Shown: piece by piece, positions 1 to 6,867 of the stretch | How positions within the stretch are numbered: position 1 is the first letter of the stretch | How the letters are laid out: every line of letters begins with the position of its first letter | DNA from: Tissierellia bacterium | Lineage (GTDB): Bacteria; Bacillota; Clostridia; Tissierellales; Tissierellaceae | Reading direction: 5' to 3' | NCBI GenBank assembly: GCA_012521625.1 | Contig: JAAYLY010000154.1 | Span: 1-11,685 of the forward strand | DNA length: 11,685 nt | Program-made: the position numbers and the translations under genes | The notes under the pieces: generated by a model | The model's input: only the letters and a program-made list of their open reading frames with translations | Told to the model about the DNA's origin: nothing | Database searches by the model: none

Positions 1-16
1 AATGCTATAATTCAAC

Positions 17-46
17 TTGACATCCAGATGAATTTTAAGATATATT
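17..46 (+). promoter_or_regulatory. Probable sigma-A promoter for the ileS T-box transcript
   Basis: A perfect -35 hexamer TTGACA (17-22) is followed after 18 bases by TATATT (41-46), a 4/6-to-5/6 quality -10; TATTAT (43-48) is an alternative but would need a 20-base spacer. Transcription would begin near 52-54, about 30 bases before Stem I of the T-box leader, which is a sensible distance. It is the only good promoter upstream of the leader. Confidence 0.6.
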
Positions 47-82
47 ATAGTATGAGTATTTATAAATGTATTAAATGCGTTG

Positions 83-304
83 ATAAGGAGAGTAGCAAAA
101 TATATCTATTAAAGAGAGATAATCATTTGGTGGGAGATTGTCATAGATGATTTTGCGAAGATCACCTTAGAGCATAATACCTGAACTTTTAGTAGGGTAT
201 TACGGTAGGGCCGTTATCCTAAAGGAGTGACAAGAATTATTTCTTGTAATTTGGGTGGTACCGCGGAATTTCCGTCCCTAAGTCTATGACTTAGGGATTT
301 TTTT
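83..304 (+). promoter_or_regulatory. T-box riboswitch leader, tRNA-Ile (AUC specifier)
   Basis: This leader senses uncharged tRNA-Ile and allows read-through into ileS. Stem I base: UAAGG 84-88 pairs with CCUUA 165-169. The specifier loop carries AGUA (91-94, S-turn) opposite GAAG, the AUC specifier (161-163) and a purine, closed by GCAAAA 95-100 with UUUUGC 151-156. The distal arm pairs GAUAAUC 118-124 with GAUUGUC 136-142. Stem II: UAAUACC 175-181 with GGUAUUA 196-202. Stem IIA/B pseudoknot: ACGG 202-205 with CCGU 211-214, and loop UAGGG 206-210 with UCCUA 217-221. Stem III: ACAAGAA 230-236 with UUCUUGU 241-247. The antiterminator uses GGG 253-255 with CCC 276-278 and GCGG 263-266 with CCGU 272-275. 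Its bulge holds UGGU (256-259), complementary to an ACCA tRNA end. Specifier and following gene agree, so the call is firm. Confidence 0.96.
275..304 (+). terminator. T-box leader terminator (attenuator)
   Basis: A perfect 10-bp stem (275-284 with 288-297) closes a 3-base loop and is followed by seven T. Its 5' arm uses bases 275-278, which the antiterminator also needs, so the two structures are mutually exclusive, as expected for transcriptional T-box control. Confidence 0.93.
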
Positions 305-391
305 ATAAGTTTTCTTGGGTTAAGAAAAAGAAAATTTGACAATAGCTTAAAATACCAAGCTTATGTTATTACAAAACAAGGAGAGATTAAA

Positions 392-3300
392 GTGAAAAGG
401 TTTAAGGAATTATCAAATGAACCTGTAAGTGTACGTGAAAAAAAGATTTCACAGTATTGGAATGAAATCGATCTATTAAAGAGATCCATCGAAACTAGGG
501 ATTCTAAAAATTCATATATCTTCTACGAAGGACCTCCTACAGCTAATGGTAAACCTGGTATACACCATGTTATGGCTAGAACTTTAAAGGACTTGACTTG
601 TAGATATAAAACTATGAGGGGCTACCAGGTTAAAAGGAAGGCAGGCTGGGATACCCACGGTCTTCCTGTGGAGATCGAAGTAGAAAAACAGCTTAATTTG
701 AAGAATAAGAAGGATATTGAAGAATTCGGTATAGAAGAATTTAACAAACAATGTAGGGAATCCGTCTTCAAATATGAAAAACTTTGGAGACAGATGACGG
801 AGAGGATGGCTTATCTAATCGACTTAGATAATCCATATATAACTCTTGATAATGATTATATAGAATCCGTCTGGTGGATATTAAACAAGTTTTTTAAAGA
901 AGGTTATATCTATGAAGGACATAAGATCCTGCCTTATTGTTCCCGTTGTGGTACAGGCTTAGCCAGCCATGAAGTGGCTTTAGGTTATAAGGAGATTAAG
1001 TCGGAAACGGCTATAGCTAAGTTTAAGCGTAAGGATAAGGATGAATACTTCCTAGCATGGACCACAACTCCTTGGACTCTACCTTCAAACGTCAGCTTAA
1101 CAGTTAACCCTGATGTTACTTATGTTAAGGTCAAGCAGGAGGATGAAATCTATTACCTAGCTAAGGACTTAGCTCCTAAGGTATTAGGGGAGGACTATGA
1201 AGTCTTGGAAGAGATGCTGGGTAAAGAGCTTGAATATATGGAATATGAACAGCTGATACCATACGTTAATGTATCAAGTAAGGCCTTCTTTGTAACAGTG
1301 GCCGATTATGTAACTACTGAAGATGGTACAGGTATCGTACACACTGCACCAGCCTTCGGTGAAGACGACTATGATACAGGCCAGAGGTATGGCTTACCAG
1401 TGGTAAATCCTGTATCAGATGAGGGTAAATTCCTAGAAACACCTTGGAAAGATAAATTCGTCATGGATGCAGATTTAGAAATCATCCAATGGCTAAGGGA
1501 AAATGGCAAGTTATACAAAAAAGAAAGGGTAGCCCACAACTATCCACACTGCTGGAGGTGTGATACTCCACTTCTATACTATGCTAAGCCATCTTGGTAT
1601 ATTGAAATGACTAAGCTAAAGGACAAATTAGTGGAGAACAACAAAGGTGTCAATTGGTATCCAGCCTACGTTGGAGAAAAGAGATTTGGAAATTGGCTAG
1701 AAAATATTAAGGATTGGGCCATATCTAGAAGTAGGTATTGGGGCACTCCTCTACCAATCTGGAGATGTGATGAATGTGGTCACATAGATAGTGTAGGATC
1801 AAGGGCTGAACTAGTGGAAAGGGCTATTGAAGATATAGATGAAAGTATAGAACTACACAGGCCCTATGTGGATGAGGTACACTTAAGATGTGATAAGTGT
1901 GGCTCTACCATGACCAGGGAAAAGGATGTAATTGACGTTTGGTTTGACAGTGGTGCAATGCCTTTTGCCCAACACCATTACCCCTTTGAGAATAAAGATA
2001 GATTCTTTGAGGAACTATTCCCAGCTGACTTTATCAATGAGGGTATAGACCAGACTAGAGGATGGTTCTATTCCTTAATCGCCATCTCCACCTTTGTTAC
2101 TGGTAAGTCACCTTATAAGAATGTATTAGTAAATGACCTGATCCTGGACAAAGAAGGTAAGAAGATGTCAAAATCCAGGGGTAATACGGTAGACCCATTT
2201 GAATTATTCGACAAATATGGGGCAGACGTATTAAGATGGTACCTAGTGTACGTTTCACCACCATGGGTACCAACTAGATTTGATGAAGATGGCTTAAGGG
2301 AAGTTGAATCCAAGTTCTTTAGAAGCATTAGAAATGTCTATAACTTCTTCTCCCTATATGCCAATACGGACAATATAGATCCTAGGGAATTTAATATTCC
2401 TTACGAAGAAAGGCCAGAAATAGATAAGTGGATATTATCTAAATATAACTCTCTGGTTAAAAACTGCATCCAGGATATGGAGCAATTTGAACTGACTAGG
2501 GTGGTTAGAAATATCCAAGAATTCGTAATAGAGGATCTTTCCAACTGGTATATTAGAAGGTGTAGGAGGAGATTCTGGTCAACTGAATTAGATGATGACA
2601 AGAAGGCCGTATATAATACAACTTATGAGGTACTGGTAGGAGTATGTAAATTAATAGCACCTTTTGTACCATTTATAGCTGAAGAACTATATCGAAACTT
2701 GACCGATGAAGAATCAGTCCACATAGCATACTATCCAGAACCAGATGAGAAATTGATCAACAAGGAAATAGAAGAAAGAATGGACCTAGTCAGAGACCTG
2801 GTAGGCCTAGGTAGGGCTGCAAGGGAGAATGTTAAGATCAAGGTTCGTCAACCACTGAAGGAAGTATTAATAGATGGAAAATATGAAGCACTAATAAAAG
2901 ACCTAGTGCCCTTGATGATGGAAGAGTTAAATGTTAAAAATGTAGTATTTGAAAAAGACCTATCCCAGTTTATGAATTATACATTAAAACCTAATTTCAA
3001 GGTGGCAGGTCCAATTTTAGGTAGTAAGATCAAGTTCCTAGGAAAGGCCTTAAATGAGCTAGATCCTAAGGAAACTGTAGAAAAACTAGAAAGAGATGGT
3101 AAGATTACCTTAAAGCTAGATGGAGAAGATACGGAGATTTCAAAGGATTATGTATTAGTTAATATTACTTCTAAGGAAGGCTTCAATGTGGTTATGGAAA
3201 ATAACCTATTCGTAATCTTAGACACTACCCTAACCCCTGACTTAATCAATGAAGGCTATGCTAGGGAATTCGTTTCAAAGGTACAGCAGATGAGAAAGGC

Positions 3301-3499
3301 TAATGGCTATGAAGTTTTGGATAACATAAGGATATACTACAATGGTAGCGATGAGATAAGGGCTGCCATAGAAGAATTCGAAGAAGTTATAAAATCAGAA
3401 ACCCTAGCCCTATCCATAGAAAGGGTAGAAGAAGCTCTAGAAGAACAAGACCTAAATGGCCAAATGACTGGTATTAAAATTGAAAGGGTAGGGGAATAA
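392..3499 (+). CDS. ileS: Isoleucyl-tRNA synthetase, type 2 (eukaryote-like)
   Basis: Cytoplasmic class I synthetase that activates isoleucine with ATP and charges tRNA-Ile. It has 1035 residues, the length of type 2 IleRS (type 1 is about 920-940). The start is GTG with AAGGAG at 378-383. The catalytic core has GPPTANG followed by a GIHH signature (residues 56-59) where most enzymes have HxGH, and a perfect KMSKS (591-595). The CP1 editing domain lies between about 190 and 385, with the Thr-rich strand AWTTTPW (222-228) and the GEDDY aspartates (325/326) that orient mischarged Val for hydrolysis. Two zinc sites are visible: C183/C186 with C387/C390, and C459/C462 with C500/C503. The anticodon-binding helical domain follows from about 670, and there is no C-terminal cysteine cluster, as expected for type 2. 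It is regulated by the T-box upstream and transcribed alone. Confidence 0.98.
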   Translation: MKRFKELSNEPVSVREKKISQYWNEIDLLKRSIETRDSKNSYIFYEGPPTANGKPGIHHVMARTLKDLTCRYKTMRGYQVKRKAGWDTHGLPVEIEVEKQLNLKNKKDIEEFGIEEFNKQCRESVFKYEKLWRQMTERMAYLIDLDNPYITLDNDYIESVWWILNKFFKEGYIYEGHKILPYCSRCGTGLASHEVALGYKEIKSETAIAKFKRKDKDEYFLAWTTTPWTLPSNVSLTVNPDVTYVKVKQEDEIYYLAKDLAPKVLGEDYEVLEEMLGKELEYMEYEQLIPYVNVSSKAFFVTVADYVTTEDGTGIVHTAPAFGEDDYDTGQRYGLPVVNPVSDEGKFLETPWKDKFVMDADLEIIQWLRENGKLYKKERVAHNYPHCWRCDTPLLYYAKPSWYIEMTKLKDKLVENNKGVNWYPAYVGEKRFGNWLENIKDWAISRSRYWGTPLPIWRCDECGHIDSVGSRAELVERAIEDIDESIELHRPYVDEVHLRCDKCGSTMTREKDVIDVWFDSGAMPFAQHHYPFENKDRFFEELFPADFINEGIDQTRGWFYSLIAISTFVTGKSPYKNVLVNDLILDKEGKKMSKSRGNTVDPFELFDKYGADVLRWYLVYVSPPWVPTRFDEDGLREVESKFFRSIRNVYNFFSLYANTDNIDPREFNIPYEERPEIDKWILSKYNSLVKNCIQDMEQFELTRVVRNIQEFVIEDLSNWYIRRCRRRFWSTELDDDKKAVYNTTYEVLVGVCKLIAPFVPFIAEELYRNLTDEESVHIAYYPEPDEKLINKEIEERMDLVRDLVGLGRAARENVKIKVRQPLKEVLIDGKYEALIKDLVPLMMEELNVKNVVFEKDLSQFMNYTLKPNFKVAGPILGSKIKFLGKALNELDPKETVEKLERDGKITLKLDGEDTEISKDYVLVNITSKEGFNVVMENNLFVILDTTLTPDLINEGYAREFVSKVQQMRKANGYEVLDNIRIYYNGSDEIRAAIEEFEEVIKSETLALSIERVEEALEEQDLNGQMTGIKIERVGE

Positions 3500-3523
3500 A
3501 ATATAATTAACACTTAAGATATT

Positions 3524-3557
3524 AAAAGGTAGATGAATAATTATTCATCTACCTTTT
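3524..3557. terminator. Bidirectional terminator between ileS and the convergent dehydrogenase
   Basis: A perfect 34-base palindrome with 17-bp arms (3524-3540 and 3541-3557), flanked by T-runs on both strands (3554-3558 on plus, TTTT at the other end on minus). It ends ileS and also serves the convergent gene. The TAG stop of the dehydrogenase (3549-3551) lies within the right arm. Confidence 0.85.
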
Positions 3558-4961
3558 TCTGATGAAAACTGTCTTAATCTCTAAAAACTCCTCTAAACCG
3601 TACTTACCACCTTCACGGCCTAGGCCGGAATGTTTAAATCCTCCGAAGGGGGCCTTATGAAGCTGGATACCATGGTTTACAACTAGGGTACCAGTTCTTA
3701 TTTTTCTAGCTACTTTAAGGGCTTCCTCCTCTGGTCCGAATACAGCCCCAGATAGGCCGTAGACCGTATCATTGGCTATTTCTATGGCCTCTTCCACCCT
3801 ATCATAAGGGATTATAGAAAGGACTGGTCCGAATATTTCATTTTGTGCAATTTCCATACTATTATCCACATCTGTAAAGACAGTAGGCCCTATAAAATAC
3901 CCTTTAGACTCCTTAGGTATCTCACCTAGGATCAATTTAGCACCTTCCTCAATACCCTTTTTGATGTAGTAGCTGACCTTATCGAACTGTTGCTTGGAGG
4001 CTACAGGGCCGATGATGGTCTCAGGATCAGCAGGGTCACCGAATTTATATTCCTTAGTCATCTCCAGGATCAAGTCTTCGATTTCTTCCTTCTCATCCCT
4101 TGGTACCAAAAGTCGACTATAGGCACTGCAGGACTGGCCTGTATTTAAATAAACCTTATCCAGGGTTTTCTTTAAGGCTAGCCTCTTGTCTGCACCTTTT
4201 AAAATGATTGCTGCAGACTTACCACCTAGCTCCAGGGTGACTCTTTTAACATCTTCGGCTGCTATCTTATATACTTCTATGCCACCCTTGGTGGAGCCAG
4301 TGAAGGTTATCATATCTATATCCCTATGTTTGGCCAGTAGGTTACCTACTTCAGATCCCCTACCAGTTACCAGGTTAAAGACTCCCTTTGGAAAACCTGC
4401 CTTGTCTATGGAATCAGTTAAGATATAGGCAACTAGGGGGGTTTTTTGACTTGGCTTTAAAACCATAGTATTGCCTGCCAGCAAGGCTGGGCTTAATTTT
4501 TTAATGATCTGTCCCAGGGGATAGTTCCAAGGAGTTAAGGCACCAACTACTCCCACAGGCTCCTTAAAGACTAGGTATTCCTCGTATCTCTCTTCAAAGT
4601 CATAATCTCTAACTATATTCAAATAGTTCTTAATATCTTCAAGATAGGGTAGGACATGGATTTCTCTAGCGAATTTGATGCCGCAGCCTAGCTCTTTAAC
4701 TATAGTTTCCGCCATCTCATCTACCCTTGTATATAATTCATCTAAAAGCTTACTTACCAGCTCTATCCTTTCCTCTAAAGAGCTAAATTGCCAACTTTTA
4801 AAGGCTTCATTAGCTGCAGCAACTGCCAAATTAACATCTTCTTCATTGGCAGCTGGAACCGAACCAATTATCTCTTTAGTGGCAGGATTTTCAACCTGGA
4901 TCTTATCCTGACTCTTAGGATTTACCCATTCTCCATTTATATACAGCTTATCCCAATGCAT
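3549..4961 (-). CDS. NAD(P)-dependent aldehyde dehydrogenase family protein
   Basis: Predicted cytoplasmic oxidoreductase that oxidises an aldehyde to the acid; the substrate is not deducible. I place the start at the ATG whose first base is 4961 because AGGAGG (4974-4969, minus strand) sits 7 bases before it; this gives 470 residues, normal for the family. An upstream ATG at 5012 lacks a ribosome site, and one at 4967 is only one base from the AGGAGG. Family marks, numbered from this start, are the oxyanion-hole Asn in TPWNYPL (N146), cofactor Lys in LKPSQ (K169), the base in ELGGKS (E244), nucleophile Cys in GQSCSAY (C278) and the EIFGP motif. Q172 stands where strictly NAD-dependent enzymes usually have Glu, so NADP or dual use is possible (inference). 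It is monocistronic, with convergent and divergent neighbours of unrelated function. Confidence 0.93.
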   Translation of the reverse strand: MHWDKLYINGEWVNPKSQDKIQVENPATKEIIGSVPAANEEDVNLAVAAANEAFKSWQFSSLEERIELVSKLLDELYTRVDEMAETIVKELGCGIKFAREIHVLPYLEDIKNYLNIVRDYDFEERYEEYLVFKEPVGVVGALTPWNYPLGQIIKKLSPALLAGNTMVLKPSQKTPLVAYILTDSIDKAGFPKGVFNLVTGRGSEVGNLLAKHRDIDMITFTGSTKGGIEVYKIAAEDVKRVTLELGGKSAAIILKGADKRLALKKTLDKVYLNTGQSCSAYSRLLVPRDEKEEIEDLILEMTKEYKFGDPADPETIIGPVASKQQFDKVSYYIKKGIEEGAKLILGEIPKESKGYFIGPTVFTDVDNSMEIAQNEIFGPVLSIIPYDRVEEAIEIANDTVYGLSGAVFGPEEEALKVARKIRTGTLVVNHGIQLHKAPFGGFKHSGLGREGGKYGLEEFLEIKTVFIRKR

Positions 4962-5022
4962 TAGCATCCCTCCTAATTCTATATATAACCCTAGCTGGAG
5001 TAGATTAATCATTTTTTAAATT

Positions 5023-5028
5023 ATTATA
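5023..5028 (-). promoter_or_regulatory. Candidate -10 element for the aldehyde dehydrogenase gene
   Basis: On the minus strand these bases read TATAAT, about 60 bases before the chosen start. I find no convincing -35 at 16-18 bases, and the site is nearly palindromic in an AT-rich tract, so a plus-strand TATAAT (5025-5030) overlaps it. Weak call. Confidence 0.25.
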
Positions 5029-5088
5029 ATTTTAACAAAATTTAACTACTCACTTGTTCTTAATTACTGATTTTGCTTAATTTACCTT

Positions 5089-5118
5089 CAATAATAAAGC
5101 CTTTTAAGGGGCAAATTA
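5089..5118 (+). promoter_or_regulatory. Possible sigma-G-type promoter for the YteA/YlyA-like gene
   Basis: CAATA (5089-5093) and CAAATTA (5112-5118) are separated by 18 bases. They match the Bacillus sigma-G consensus (GHATR, 18 bases, CATNHTA) at 4 of 5 and 6 of 7 positions. A transcript would start near 5125, before the GGAGG at 5145. The region is AT-rich, so chance is a real alternative. No good sigma-A pair is seen, although TATAAA occurs at 5121-5126. Confidence 0.3.
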
Positions 5119-5154
5119 AATATAAATTCTTTTTAAATTTTATTGGAGGATAAG

Positions 5155-5763
5155 ATGGATATAAAAGATGTTTACAATAGAATCATGTATAAAAAACTAC
5201 TAGAGGAAAAAGAGAGGATTTTAAACTTATTAGAAAATACGTCTAAAGAGGCTAGTGACTCTATGGATATGTTTTATACTGAATTATCCGGCTACGATAA
5301 CCACCCAGCAGACATAGCTACTGAGGTCTATATGATGGAGCAGGAAAGGGGATATAAGAATAAGTTAAAGGATACCCTTAGGGAAATTGAAGAATCCCTG
5401 GAGGATATGGAAAAAGGAACTTATGGCCGATGTGATAATTGTAATAGGGCTATAGACATAGAAAGGTTAGAGCTTATCCCCTATGCCAAAAGTTGTGTAG
5501 AATGTTCGAAGGAATTGGCACCTGCTGAGGATTTAAGACGATTAAGCAATGAAAAAGTAGATGCTAATTTTTATGGTACTAGAAGAGAGGACCATGCATA
5601 TTTCGACAGGGAGGATACCCTCCAACAGATAGTCCAGTATAATATTGTAGAAAATGATCCCTCTTCATCTACTGGAGATAATATGGGGATCATGGATGAG
5701 GAGGATGTGGTGGAGCCGGTGGAGTATATATCCCAGGAATATTATGAAGATACATTAAAGTAA
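5155..5763 (+). CDS. YteA/YlyA-like TraR/DksA C4 zinc-finger protein
   Basis: A DksA-fold protein predicted to bind RNA polymerase through its secondary channel; relatives in Bacillus (YteA, YlyA) are linked to sporulation. The start is ATG 5155 with GGAGG at 5145-5149; a TTG in frame at 5143 would overlap that ribosome site. It has 202 residues. Two long helices (about 1-35 and 55-88) form the coiled coil, joined by YDNHPADIATE (47-57), which corresponds to the DksA tip; by my alignment only one of the two DksA tip aspartates (D53) is kept. A C4 finger follows (C93, C96, C114, C117), then an acidic tail with VEPVEY. It lies after ileS, as ylyA does in Bacillus, but with a dehydrogenase gene between. 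Family assignment is secure; a role in sporulation is inferred. Confidence 0.9.
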   Translation: MDIKDVYNRIMYKKLLEEKERILNLLENTSKEASDSMDMFYTELSGYDNHPADIATEVYMMEQERGYKNKLKDTLREIEESLEDMEKGTYGRCDNCNRAIDIERLELIPYAKSCVECSKELAPAEDLRRLSNEKVDANFYGTRREDHAYFDREDTLQQIVQYNIVENDPSSSTGDNMGIMDEEDVVEPVEYISQEYYEDTLK

Positions 5764-5857
5764 ATTTCAAAGTCAAAGGGAGAGGATAAATTATAATACA
5801 GCTTTCAAAGCTTTATGCCCAAAAGATTGAGTTAATTTAAAAGTAATGGCCCTTAAA

Positions 5858-5897
5858 AAAACAGGTCCAAGAGCCACTAGCTCTAAGACCTGTTTTT
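5858..5897. terminator. Bidirectional terminator between the YteA-like gene and sfsA
   Basis: The outer stem AAAACAGGTC (5858-5867) pairs with GACCTGTTTT (5887-5896). An inner stem AGAGC (5870-5874) pairs with GCTCT (5880-5884) across a small internal loop. There is an A-run on the left (5855-5861) and a T-run on the right (5893-5897), so it can stop transcription from both convergent genes. Confidence 0.88.
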
Positions 5898-5909
5898 GTT
5901 CAGCTCCTC

Positions 5910-6608
5910 TTAAAAATTTTCTAAATCTATTGCTACTGGTTGACCTATTTCTATGGAGTCGGCTTTAACTTTGCTGTCATAGGCCATTACTTTAACCCCC
6001 TTTTTAAAAGCCAACCTTACAGCCTCAGAAAAGGGCTTATCCATCTTCCAGTTTAACCTAAATTCCTTGGGGCCCTTCATCTGAATTAAGAAGAAGATAA
6101 TTCCCATATAGCCTTCTTCCACAGCCTTAATAAGCTCCATTACATGCTTGGTCCCCCTGCCGGTAGGAGCATCAGGAAATCTAGCTACTAAGTCATCTTC
6201 CAGAGTAACCCCTTTTACTTCTATAAATCCCTTTTTATCTTCCTTTTCAAAATATATATCGAAGCGGGAGTTGTTATAGGTTACCTCCCTTTTAGCTAAA
6301 TCTATATCTTTCAACCCGGCTATCTTATTCCCAATTAGGGAATCATAGACCACCCTATTTGGAACCTGGGAGTCCATATTTACTAGCATATCTCCCTTCC
6401 AGACAGCTATGAGGGAATACTTAGTTTTACGGTTTGGAATATGGGAACAGTCCTCCAATATGACCCTGGCTCCTGGCTCTAGAAGTTCTTTACACCTGCC
6501 AGTGTTCTTAACGTGGACCTTTTCTTCAACTCCATCTATTAAAACATTAGCTATAAAGCGATTTGGTCTATTTATAAATCTTGCCTCTTTAATCTTTTGA
6601 TACTTCAT
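5910..6608 (-). CDS. sfsA: SfsA family protein (predicted DNA/RNA nuclease)
   Basis: A 232-residue protein of normal SfsA length. The family was named for stimulation of sugar fermentation in E. coli and was later placed among OB-fold plus PD-(D/E)xK nuclease-like proteins; its physiological role remains unsettled. The N-terminal half has the OB-like part with FINRPNRFIANV (11-22) and HVKNTGRCKELL (32-43). The nuclease core shows D117 in SRFDIYFE and ExK at E130/K132 in GFIEVKG, followed by the conserved FPDAPTGRGTKHVMEL (144-159). All expected key residues are present. The start ATG has AGGAG (6618-6614, minus strand) 5 bases before it. It is monocistronic, and its stop codon lies just beyond the shared terminator. 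Confidence 0.95.
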   Translation of the reverse strand: MKYQKIKEARFINRPNRFIANVLIDGVEEKVHVKNTGRCKELLEPGARVILEDCSHIPNRKTKYSLIAVWKGDMLVNMDSQVPNRVVYDSLIGNKIAGLKDIDLAKREVTYNNSRFDIYFEKEDKKGFIEVKGVTLEDDLVARFPDAPTGRGTKHVMELIKAVEEGYMGIIFFLIQMKGPKEFRLNWKMDKPFSEAVRLAFKKGVKVMAYDSKVKADSIEIGQPVAIDLENF

Positions 6609-6647
6609 ACTATCTCCTTTTCTTATTTTAGTCTAATTCATTTTACC

Positions 6648-6653
6648 ATTATA
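6648..6653 (-). promoter_or_regulatory. Candidate -10 element for sfsA
   Basis: Reads TATAAT on the minus strand, which would start transcription about 33 bases before the sfsA ATG. The -35 region at 16-18 bases has only weak similarity to TTGACA, so this rests mainly on the hexamer and its position. Confidence 0.35.
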
Positions 6654-6773
6654 GCTTATCCTATTCAAATTTAAGTATATTATTAGACAATGGGAAAATC
6701 GTAAATCTTAGGATGGTATAAAAATAGGAACACATAAAAGTAGGGTATATTTAATAGAAGCTGGTGGATTGCC

Positions 6774-6802
6774 TTCAAAGTTATTATAATATTATATATA
6801 AT
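6774..6802 (+). promoter_or_regulatory. Probable promoter for the zinc-ribbon gene
   Basis: TTCAAA (6774-6779, 4/6 to TTGACA) and TATAAT (6797-6802) are 17 bases apart. Transcription would start near 6809, about 60 bases before the ATG. A second TATAAT (6823-6828) lies in the downstream copy of a direct repeat and lacks a matching -35. Confidence 0.4.
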
Positions 6803-6836
6803 CTAAAATATATAAACCAATATATAATCTAAAATA
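6794..6836 (+). repeat. Two 17-base direct repeats, 26-base period
   Basis: An identical AT-rich 17-mer occurs at 6794-6810 and 6820-6836, separated by 9 bases. Each copy contains TATAAT. The rest of the sfsA to zinc-ribbon gap (6609-6867) shows only the two candidate promoters and no gene. Confidence 0.8.
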
Positions 6837-6867
6837 CAAATTACTGAAATGAAAAAGGTGATATTAG

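Noticed and set aside
336..367. A second promoter between the T-box terminator and ileS (TTGACA 336-341 with TATGTT 362-367)
   Set aside because: The -35 is perfect but the spacer to the best -10 is 20 bases and the 17-18 base windows hold no -10 match. It would bypass the T-box, so it is worth remembering, but the evidence is too weak.
2113..2601. Minus-strand open frames within ileS
   Set aside because: They are short, lack ribosome sites and recognisable domains, and lie opposite strongly conserved ileS codons.
4186..4911. Plus-strand open frames opposite the aldehyde dehydrogenase
   Set aside because: Low-complexity Ser/Leu-rich translations without motifs, explained as shadows of a well-conserved gene.
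4962..5012. Longer N-terminus for the aldehyde dehydrogenase (ATG at 5012 or 4967)
   Set aside because: The 5012 start has no ribosome site, and its extra 17 residues are encoded partly by the AGGAGG itself. The 4967 ATG is one base from the AGGAGG, while the 4961 ATG has ideal 7-base spacing.
5143..5154. TTG start four codons earlier for the DksA-like gene
   Set aside because: It would place the start inside the GGAGG that serves the ATG at 5155.
6794..6836. CRISPR or mobile-element reading of the direct repeats
   Set aside because: Only two short AT-rich copies with a 9-base gap; no cas genes, transposase, terminal inverted repeats or target duplications anywhere in the window.
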